Shown here: piece after piece, positions 58,186 to 64,000 of the stretch
Layout: each line of letters starts with the position of its first letter
Numbering within the stretch: the stretch's first letter is position 1
Assembly (NCBI RefSeq): GCF_004363175.1
Contig: NZ_SNYR01000001.1
Location: forward strand, 1,116,001 to 1,180,000
Direction of reading: 5' to 3'
Source: Maritalea mobilis
GTDB taxonomy: Bacteria; Pseudomonadota; Alphaproteobacteria; Rhizobiales; Devosiaceae
DNA: 64,000 nt
Position numbers and translations under genes: made by a program
The notes under the pieces: model-generated
What the model saw: the letters and a program-made list of their open reading frames with translations, nothing else
What the model was told of the DNA's origin: nothing
Databases searched by the model: none

Positions 58186-59154
58186 TTATTCAATCCAGCC
58201 TTGTTCGCGATAATATTTCGCAGCGCCATCATGCAATGGAGCGGAAAGACCGGCTGTTGCCATTTCTTTCGGGTCAAGGTTTGCAAATGCTGGGTGCAAT
58301 TGTTTGAAGTCTTCAAAGTTTTCGAAAACTGATTTCACAACTGCATAAACAGCATCTTCAGACACGGCTGTTGATGTTACGAAAGTCGCACCAACACCAA
58401 AGGTTGAAGTGTCTTCATCATTGCCGCGATACATGCCACCAGGAATGGTTGCTGTACGGTAGAATGAGTTGTCAGCGATCAGTTTTTCAACTGCTTCACC
58501 GTCAACATTCACCAATACTGAATCACAAGCTGTTGTTGCTTCTTGGATAGAACCAGATGGGTGACCAACAGTGTAAACCATCGCGTCAATCTGGTTGTCA
58601 CAAAGCGCAGCAGACTGCTCAGCAGCTTTCAACTCTGTTGCCAAAGCGAAATCTTCATTGGTCCAGCCTTTGGCTTCCATCAACACTTCCATAGTGCCGC
58701 GTTGGCCAGAACCTGGGTTACCAATGTTCACGCGCTTGCCTTTAAGATCGTCAAAATTGGCTACGCCTGAATCTGCACGGGCCACAACGGTGAATGGCTC
58801 TGGATGCACAGAAAATACAGCACGAAGACCTTCAAACGGACCAGCTTCTTCAAAGCGTGATGTGCCGTTATAGGCGTGATATTGCCAGTCAGACTGTGCA
58901 ACACCAAATTCCAATTCGCCTTCGCGAATGGTGTTGATGTTGTAAACAGAACCACCAGTAGATTCTACAGAGCAACGAATGCCGTGATCTTTGCGGCCTT
59001 TATTCACCAAGCGACAAATCGCACCACCTGTTGGGTAGTAAACGCCGGTAACACCGCCGGTGCCGATGGTCACAAACTCTTCAGCTTGTGCAGTAGGCAC
59101 AATCATTGCGCCAGCAATTGCCGCAACGGCAAAAGATTTAAGGTACTTATTCAT
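58186..59154 (-). CDS. TAXI-family TRAP solute-binding protein
   Basis: A 322-residue periplasmic protein with signal peptide 1-24 (AQAEEF after cleavage). TAXI landmarks: FVTIGTGGVTGVYYPTGGAICRLVNKGRKDHGIRCSVESTGGSVYNINTIREGELEFGVAQSDW. Cysteines in the first lobe (CRLVNK, RCSVES) are typical. AGGGAGG precedes the ATG. Partner of the downstream TRAP fusion. Members bind glutamate-like or related carboxylates; ligand unknown here. Confidence 0.95.
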   Translation of the reverse strand: MNKYLKSFAVAAIAGAMIVPTAQAEEFVTIGTGGVTGVYYPTGGAICRLVNKGRKDHGIRCSVESTGGSVYNINTIREGELEFGVAQSDWQYHAYNGTSRFEEAGPFEGLRAVFSVHPEPFTVVARADSGVANFDDLKGKRVNIGNPGSGQRGTMEVLMEAKGWTNEDFALATELKAAEQSAALCDNQIDAMVYTVGHPSGSIQEATTACDSVLVNVDGEAVEKLIADNSFYRTATIPGGMYRGNDEDTSTFGVGATFVTSTAVSEDAVYAVVKSVFENFEDFKQLHPAFANLDPKEMATAGLSAPLHDGAAKYYREQGWIE

Positions 59155-59184
59155 GTAAGACCTCCCTTGAAGGTTAGACTAGTT

Positions 59185-60108
59185 TTACGCATTCCAGGTT
59201 TCCCCGAACTGTTGATTTAGGCACTCGACTTCGAAAATACGTTGTTTCGCCGCCTTGCCAGATCCCGCCACAAGCATGCCAATTAACGTTTCAATCAGCA
59301 CTATGGTTGCAGCGTAGGATGAGAAAAATTGTGGGCTATCAGTTGCCACAATAAACCCAGCATCGGCTTCCACCAGAACTGGGCATGAATGGGTGTCGGT
59401 AATCACAATCACTTTCACGCCTTTGCGCGAAGCTGCGCGCACGCCTTCAATAGTGCGGCGCGCAAATGGAGGTTTTGTGACAACCAACAAAACATCGTTT
59501 TTGTTTAAAGAGGCAATTTCAGCACCAAGAGACGCCCCGGCCCGGCCAGCAATGCGCCAATTGGAGGTGAAATAATTCGCCAGATAGGCCATATATTCCA
59601 CAATGCCAGTTGAGCTGAGCGAACCCAGCAACAGCACATTGCGTGCATTGTTCAAATAGCGCACTGCAGCGTGCAATCTTTCTTGCGGAATATTTTGCAC
59701 CAACTGGCCAATATTCGCCGCACAAGCTGCGGTCTGCTTGTTTAGAAATGGCGTTTGATCACCCAGTGCTGCATCTTGCTGCAGTCGTGATGCTTTATCA
59801 GACATGTTGCTGACGCTGCGGCCCAAAGCCCCGCGCAGCATTTCGCGCAATTCTTCATAATTGGAAAAACCCAGCGCCCGCGCCAAACGTGAGTAAGTCG
59901 CAGGGGAAATATCGCTGGCTTCTGAAATGGAGCGCAAAGAACGGGTAGCCGTGTCCACTTGGTTTTTGACGATATAATCAGCCGCTGCCTTGAGCTGCCT
60001 GCTCAAGCCACCATATTCCGCCGCCAGTCGTTCTTCAAATTGAACCACTTGCTCATCGTCCTCGCTGATCCCTCTTTGCAACAAAAATTTTTCATTTGTT
60101 TCAAACAT
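59185..60108 (-). CDS. RpiR-family transcriptional regulator
   Basis: A 307-residue regulator: HTH domain residues ~15-90 (SRQLKAAADYIVKN, EASDISPATYSRLARALGFSNYEELREMLRG) and a C-terminal SIS domain ~130-270 (NARNVLLLGSLSSTGIVEYMAYLANY, DTHSCPVLVEADAGFI). These SIS domains bind sugar phosphates or similar ligands, although amine-linked members occur. ATG 60108 is used; the longer TTG start has no support. It leads the operon and sits in a divergent region with two palindromes at 60097-60132. Confidence 0.92.
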   Translation of the reverse strand: MFETNEKFLLQRGISEDDEQVVQFEERLAAEYGGLSRQLKAAADYIVKNQVDTATRSLRSISEASDISPATYSRLARALGFSNYEELREMLRGALGRSVSNMSDKASRLQQDAALGDQTPFLNKQTAACAANIGQLVQNIPQERLHAAVRYLNNARNVLLLGSLSSTGIVEYMAYLANYFTSNWRIAGRAGASLGAEIASLNKNDVLLVVTKPPFARRTIEGVRAASRKGVKVIVITDTHSCPVLVEADAGFIVATDSPQFFSSYAATIVLIETLIGMLVAGSGKAAKQRIFEVECLNQQFGETWNA

Positions 60109-60132
60109 TGTCAAGTCTCAAAACATATGTTT
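60097..60132. promoter_or_regulatory. Two palindromes, candidate RpiR-family operators
   Basis: TGTTTCAAACA (60097-60107, overlapping the regulator's start) and AAACATATGTTT (60121-60132) share AAACA/TGTTT arms. They lie between the divergent regulator and aminotransferase genes. Confidence 0.55.
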
Positions 60133-60183
60133 CAATTTGATCGTCCCTGGTAACTTAACCAAACAATCTCAGAAAATCGACCA

Positions 60184-61509
60184 ATGAGTAAAATTTTCCA
60201 CCGCTCTTCTACCCAAATACCCCTACAAGCTGTAGCAGGTGATGGGGCCTATCTTATTGATCAAAATGGCAAACGCTATTTGGATGGATGCGGCGGTGCT
60301 GCCGTTTCCTGCCTCGGCCATTCTGACGAGTTCGTCAAACAAGCCATGCACGAACAGCTGGATCAGCTCGCCTATGCGCACACAGGTTTCTTCACATCAG
60401 AGCCTGCCGAAACACTGGCCTCAAACCTTATTGCTCACGCCCCGGGTGATCTAGACAGGGTCTATTTGGTTTCTGGCGGCTCAGAAGCCATGGAGTCAGC
60501 GCTGAAGCTCGCACGGCAATATTTCATCGATAAGGGCGAGCCACATCGGCACAAGGTAATCGCGCGACATCAAAGCTATCACGGCAATACACTTGGGGCA
60601 TTGGCAACAGGCGGCAACAAATGGCGCCGTGCACCTTATGCACCAATGCTATTTGAAACCTTCCATATCTCACCCTGCTATGAATATCGCCACCGTGCCC
60701 CCAATGAGAGCAGCGAACATTATGGCAAGCGCGTTGCCAACGAGTTGGAAGCAGAAATTCTAAAGCTTGGCCCTGAAAGCGTTATGGCATTTGTGGCCGA
60801 ACCAGTGGTAGGCGCCACCGCGGGCGCTGTGCCAGCGGTTGAAGGCTATTTTAAGCGCATTCGCGAAATCTGCGACCAATATGGCATCCTGCTCATCCTT
60901 GACGAAGTGATGTGCGGCATGGGCCGCACCGGCACCCTGTTCGCATGTGAACAAGATGGCGTCGCCCCAGATATTATGGGCATCGCCAAAGGCTTGGGAG
61001 CTGGCTATCAACCCATCGGGGCCATGCTCTGCACCCGCGAAATCGCCAACACCATTCGTGATGGCGCGGGCTATTTCAAAAACGGCCACACCTATTTGGG
61101 TCACCCCATGGCCGCCGCTGCGGCAAACGCCGTTTTACACCGCCTTAAACAAGACGGGCTGGTGGATCGATCCAAGCAAATGGGCGAAAAATTCAAATCA
61201 GCATTGCAAGACCGTTTCGGCGACCATCCGTTTGTCGGCGACATTCGCGGACGCGGCCTATTCATCGGCATTGAAATTGTTGAAGACCGTGAAACCAAAG
61301 AGCCATTTGATCCGGCCCACAAAGTTCACGCGCATCTAAAGCAAAAGGCAATGGAAAACGGCCTAATGATTTATCCGGGCAATGGCACAAAAGATGGCAT
61401 TTCCGGCGATCATATCCTACTGGCACCGCCCTTTATCATCACCGACGACCAAATCGGCGAACTGATCGATAAGCTGGGCCAGACCTTCGACGAGGTGTTT
61501 GCCGCATGA
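60184..61509 (+). CDS. Class III aminotransferase (second locus)
   Basis: A 441-residue PLP enzyme with GGAAVSCLGHSDEFVKQAM, VSGGSEAMESALKLARQYF (phosphate-binding region), ILDEVMCGMGRTG (Asp) and IMGIAKGLGAGYQPIGA (Schiff-base Lys, about residue 270). It is related in layout to the gene at 44644-45978 but clearly divergent in sequence. No strong ribosome-binding site is seen in the AT-rich upstream bases. Its stop overlaps the BKACE start (ATGA), forming a coupled pair. Confidence 0.93.
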   Translation: MSKIFHRSSTQIPLQAVAGDGAYLIDQNGKRYLDGCGGAAVSCLGHSDEFVKQAMHEQLDQLAYAHTGFFTSEPAETLASNLIAHAPGDLDRVYLVSGGSEAMESALKLARQYFIDKGEPHRHKVIARHQSYHGNTLGALATGGNKWRRAPYAPMLFETFHISPCYEYRHRAPNESSEHYGKRVANELEAEILKLGPESVMAFVAEPVVGATAGAVPAVEGYFKRIREICDQYGILLILDEVMCGMGRTGTLFACEQDGVAPDIMGIAKGLGAGYQPIGAMLCTREIANTIRDGAGYFKNGHTYLGHPMAAAAANAVLHRLKQDGLVDRSKQMGEKFKSALQDRFGDHPFVGDIRGRGLFIGIEIVEDRETKEPFDPAHKVHAHLKQKAMENGLMIYPGNGTKDGISGDHILLAPPFIITDDQIGELIDKLGQTFDEVFAA

Positions 61510-62276
61510 CCCCGTTGCCCCAGCTGATGGTGGCGCCCAATGGCGCCCGCAAAACCAAGCAAGCTCACCCCGCCTTGCCCGTGACCATTGAGGAAACGGT
61601 GCAAACAGCTAAAGCCTGTTTTGATGCTGGGGCCGATGGGCTGCACGCCCATCTGCGCGATGCGGATCAAAAGCACATTCTGGATGCGGGTCTCTATAAG
61701 GAACTGCTGGCAGAACTGCGAATCGCTGCGCCGAAAATGCAGATTCAGATCACCACCGAGGCGGTTGGCATCTACCAACCACCCGAGCAAATCGAGCTGG
61801 TGAAACAAGTCCAGCCAAAATCTGTTTCAATTTCGACCCGCGAACTACTTTCCACCGGCGATCAAAAAGCTGCCGCAGAGCTTTATCTGTGGGCGCAGGA
61901 AAATGGCGTTGCGGTGCAACATATTCTTTATGACACCAATGATCTGGCCGCGCTTTATCATGTATGCATTGATCACAATATCAGCCGTGACAACATCCAA
62001 TTGCTTTTCGTTTTAGGTCGTTATACCAGCGATCAGCAAAGCGATCCGTCTATGCTGACGCCATTCCTACACCGCCTGGCTGAAATTGAAATGATCGCTG
62101 ATTGGGCAGTTTGCGCCTTTGGTCAAGGCGAAACCGATTGCCTTATCCGCGCACACCAATTGGGCGGCAAAATGCGAGTCGGCTTTGAGAATAACGAACT
62201 TAATCCAGATGGCAGCGTGGCCAAGGACAATGCCGAGCGTGTGGCCCTGCTCAATCGCTTGCTTGCAGCCGACTGA
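61506..62276 (+). CDS. BKACE (DUF849) beta-keto acid cleavage enzyme, short form
   Basis: A 256-residue BKACE protein, shorter than the 314-residue paralogue at 43699. Visible: LMVAPNGARKTKQAHPALPVTIEET, GADGLHAHLRDADQKHILDAG (two zinc-ligand His), TTEAVG, and GKMRVGFENNEL. It is translationally coupled to the aminotransferase gene and thus probably uses the keto acid it makes. Convergent with thiD with a 26-base overlap. Confidence 0.9.
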   Translation: MTPLPQLMVAPNGARKTKQAHPALPVTIEETVQTAKACFDAGADGLHAHLRDADQKHILDAGLYKELLAELRIAAPKMQIQITTEAVGIYQPPEQIELVKQVQPKSVSISTRELLSTGDQKAAAELYLWAQENGVAVQHILYDTNDLAALYHVCIDHNISRDNIQLLFVLGRYTSDQQSDPSMLTPFLHRLAEIEMIADWAVCAFGQGETDCLIRAHQLGGKMRVGFENNELNPDGSVAKDNAERVALLNRLLAAD

Positions 62277-62958
62277 TCCAGTTCTGCACAAATTGATGCG
62301 CCTGCCACACCGCTGCATCCAGCGCCAGCCCCTCCGCCAAACCGCAGGAAATCGCGGCCGACAGTGTGCACCCGGTGCCGCGCGGGGTAAATGCCTGCTT
62401 TTGTGCCGTAAACACAACCTCGCGCGGGCCATCCCTCAGCACGTCCCGCAGCACATTGCCGTCCCCATGTCCCCCTTTCAGCAACACGGCACCACATAAA
62501 TCATGCAGCGACTGTGGTTCCAAAATCTTAGCCTCAGGCAAATTCGGCGTCACCAACGCCACCAACGGCAACAGGCGTTCTTTCATTGCTGTAATGCCTT
62601 TATCCGACAAAAGCCGTGCCCCGGAACTGGCGGCAATCACCGGATCAAGCACGATCGGCACATCGCACCCGTTGAAGGCATCCGCAACCGCCTCCACCAC
62701 GGCTGAATCGCCCAGCATCCCAATTTTGACAGCCGCAGGCGCATCATCCGCAAACGCTGCTTCAATCTGTGCCTTCACCAAGTCAGCATCCATAAGCTCA
62801 ACGCGCCGCACCACGTTATTGCTTTGCGCCGTCACCGCCGTCACCACAGGTTTCACCGCAAACCCCAGTTCAGTCGCCACCGCAATATCCCGCGACAAGC
62901 CAGCCCCGCCGCTGCTGTCTGTCCCGGCAATCACCAATATGCTGCGAGACTTCAACAT
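62251..62958 (-). CDS. thiD: Hydroxymethylpyrimidine (phospho)kinase ThiD
   Basis: A 235-residue ribokinase-family enzyme phosphorylating HMP and HMP-P in thiamin synthesis. N-terminus LVIAGTDSSGGAGLSRDIAVATELGFAV; VVTPNLPEAKIL; and the anion-hole/catalytic region AFTPRGTGCTLSAAISCGLAEG (Asp of the family's GTGCT-x motif is Thr-Leu flanked). ATG 62958 is chosen, as the longer frame lies inside thiF. Slightly shorter than the usual ~265 residues. Overlaps the thiF stop by 7 bases. Confidence 0.93.
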   Translation of the reverse strand: MLKSRSILVIAGTDSSGGAGLSRDIAVATELGFAVKPVVTAVTAQSNNVVRRVELMDADLVKAQIEAAFADDAPAAVKIGMLGDSAVVEAVADAFNGCDVPIVLDPVIAASSGARLLSDKGITAMKERLLPLVALVTPNLPEAKILEPQSLHDLCGAVLLKGGHGDGNVLRDVLRDGPREVVFTAQKQAFTPRGTGCTLSAAISCGLAEGLALDAAVWQAHQFVQNWISRLQASD

Positions 62959-63917
62959 GCGCAGGCTGCCATTAGCGCCAGATTTTCGTGACCCTGCGCC
63001 CGCAATTGCTTGGCCCCGCGCCACGCCCGCAACCCGGTTTGGCAAGCCAACACCACACGTTGATCGTCAGGAAAGGCAGCCCTCGCCAGTTCATCAATCT
63101 GTCTCCGCTGCGCCTGCGACACAATCATCTCCGGCGCTTCAGTTTCACCGCGCAGGTCGAGCACCAGATCATCACGCCGCACCCCATCACGCCCCAAGAA
63201 TGGCCAAGTGTCAGACGGTTCCGCTGCCCCCAAAAAGCTAAAGCTGGAAAAGTTGAGGTTTCGCGCATCCATGCGCACCATCTGCCCCAAGGGCGACGGG
63301 CTTTGCCCCAGCAGCACCGCCAACACTATTTGCGCCTGCATTGCCCCAATCATGCCCACCACCGGACTCAGCACCCCGGCTGTGGCGCAATTGGCTGCTT
63401 GTGTTGGCAAGTCAGGGAACACCGCCCGCAAACTCGGCGCACCGCCGCAAAAGCCGCCGACATATCCCGCCTGCCCCAACACAGAAGCAGAAATCAAAGG
63501 CTTGCCCTGCGCCAAACATTGATCCGACAAGATGTAAGACACGGCGAAACTATCCGCCGCATCCACCACAATATCTGCATCCGCCACCAGCGGCCCCGCA
63601 TTGCCCGGCGTTAAGGCCACAGTGATGGGCTGCACTACAATATGCGGGTTGCGAGCCAAAAGCTGATCCCGCGCCCGCTTCGCTTTGGACGCGCCAATAT
63701 CCTTGGTTTCAAACAGGGGCTGCCGATGCAGATTGCTTTCCTCAACGCAATCTGGATCAACAATCGTCAAACTGCCGACCCCCGCCCCAGCCAGATAGTG
63801 CAGTACAGGCGACCCAAGGCCACCTGCCCCCACCACCAGCACATGCGCTTGCGACAGCTTTGCTTGCCCCTCGCGACCCACTTCAGGCAATTGCATTTGC
63901 CGTTGATAACGCGTCAT
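62952..63917 (-). CDS. thiF: ThiF/MoeB-type adenylyltransferase with C-terminal rhodanese domain
   Basis: A 321-residue protein. Residues ~1-230 form the E1-like adenylyltransferase: RYQRQMQLPEVGREGQAKL, VLVVGAGGLGSPVLHYLAGAGVG (nucleotide loop), DNSNLHRQ-type site as CVEESNLHRQPLFE, and AADSFAVSYILSDQC. Zinc-ligand Cys motifs of the C-terminal part (CXXC pairs) are not obvious. Residues ~235-321 look like rhodanese (LVLDLRGE ... VVLACQTGLRAWRGAKQLRAQGHENLALMA, with active-site Cys in CQTGLR). It activates the ThiS carboxylate and delivers sulfur. ATG 63917 overlaps the thiE stop (ATGA). Confidence 0.88.
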   Translation of the reverse strand: MTRYQRQMQLPEVGREGQAKLSQAHVLVVGAGGLGSPVLHYLAGAGVGSLTIVDPDCVEESNLHRQPLFETKDIGASKAKRARDQLLARNPHIVVQPITVALTPGNAGPLVADADIVVDAADSFAVSYILSDQCLAQGKPLISASVLGQAGYVGGFCGGAPSLRAVFPDLPTQAANCATAGVLSPVVGMIGAMQAQIVLAVLLGQSPSPLGQMVRMDARNLNFSSFSFLGAAEPSDTWPFLGRDGVRRDDLVLDLRGETEAPEMIVSQAQRRQIDELARAAFPDDQRVVLACQTGLRAWRGAKQLRAQGHENLALMAACAC

Positions 63918-64000
63918 GAACATATCTCAATCCATTCCCGCGTCCGCGCCTCCGGGTTGTCAGCAAACTGAATATCGGTGACCACCGCCACGCTATCAGC
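63914..64000 (-). CDS. thiE: Thiamin-phosphate synthase ThiE, C-terminal fragment
   Basis: The window edge shows 28 codons and a stop: ADSVAVVTDIQFADNP then a short Arg/Glu-rich tail. The VAVVTDI strand and final helix match the end of alphaproteobacterial ThiE, which joins HMP-PP and thiazole phosphate. Overlap with thiF and the ThiD gene after it support a thiE-thiF-thiD operon. Only the C-terminus is visible, so the assignment rests on little sequence plus context. Confidence 0.72.
   Translation of the reverse strand, partial: ADSVAVVTDIQFADNPEARTREWIEICS

Noticed and set aside
62366-63241. 291-codon open frame antisense to thiD/thiF
   Set aside because: Both thi genes have intact catalytic motifs on the other strand; the frame has no recognisable start context or domain.

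Overview
This window looks like chromosomal DNA of an alphaproteobacterium, most likely a marine or salt-adapted member of the Hyphomicrobiales (Rhizobiales). The evidence is a complete NepR/EcfG/PhyR general stress cassette with HWE-type histidine kinases, an ectoine/hydroxyectoine locus with its dedicated aspartokinase, many amino-acid, peptide and amine ABC transporters, a TRAP-TAXI system, and a ThiE-ThiF-ThiD thiamin cluster. Species cannot be named from the sequence. I saw no tRNA, rRNA, CRISPR array, insertion sequence or phage gene.

Layout. (1) 1-1.7 kb: 3' end of ectD and the ectoine-type aspartokinase. (2) 1.8-13.4 kb: a general stress response island. It holds sigma factor EcfG, anti-sigma factor NepR, anti-anti-sigma regulator PhyR, two HWE kinases, and likely effectors: Dps, two PRC-barrel proteins, CsbD, a DUF883/holin-like pair, an AI-2E-type permease, an MscS channel and several tiny membrane proteins. 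Ten GGAAC-N16-CGTT promoters, all with exactly 16-bp spacers, tie it together. (3) 13.4-21.4 kb: one long operon pairing an AmiC/AmiR-like amide sensor and antiterminator with a peptide-type ABC importer and a formamidase/acetamidase. (4) 21.5-28.3 kb: a two-component system divergent from a glucose/mannose-type sugar ABC operon, with four in-phase GTAACAA repeats between them. (5) 28.3-32.6 kb: an AbrB-type membrane protein divergent from a TctD-like regulator and a histidine kinase fused at its C-terminus to an extracytoplasmic solute-binding domain. (6) 32.6-34.6 kb: a class I glutamine amidotransferase-like hydrolase and an HI0933-type flavoprotein.

(7) 34.6-42.7 kb: a GntR/FadR-type regulator with a Dpp-type ABC operon that includes a natural permease-ATPase fusion, divergent from DUF1028 and allantoate-amidohydrolase-like genes. 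Two copies of an ATTTATCATGATAAAT-type palindrome lie between them. (8) 42.7-51.0 kb: a seven-gene operon of a polyamine-type ABC importer, aminotransferase, beta-keto acid cleavage enzyme and acetylpolyamine-deacetylase-like protein, with a divergent LysR regulator. (9) 51.1-55.0 kb: a cobalamin riboswitch, a 29-codon Cys-rich small ORF and a ferredoxin-like protein, then a FecBCD/BtuFCD-type importer preceded by an 18-bp motif identical to the zinc-regulator (Zur) consensus I recall for the rhizobial group. (10) 55.0-62.3 kb: an RpiR-type regulator, TRAP-TAXI importer and universal stress protein, divergent from a second aminotransferase/BKACE pair. (11) 62.3-64 kb: thiD, thiF-rhodanese and the 3' end of thiE.

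Overall this is a scavenging and stress-survival region: several self-contained modules, each with its own regulator, transporter and catabolic enzymes, next to the core stress sigma-factor switch. The most unusual items are the kinase/solute-binding fusion at 30174-32612, the riboswitch/small ORF/Zur-box locus at 51.1-54.9 kb, and the very regular EcfG promoter set. The longest stretch without a large gene (51026-51406) is occupied by the riboswitch and the small ORF.
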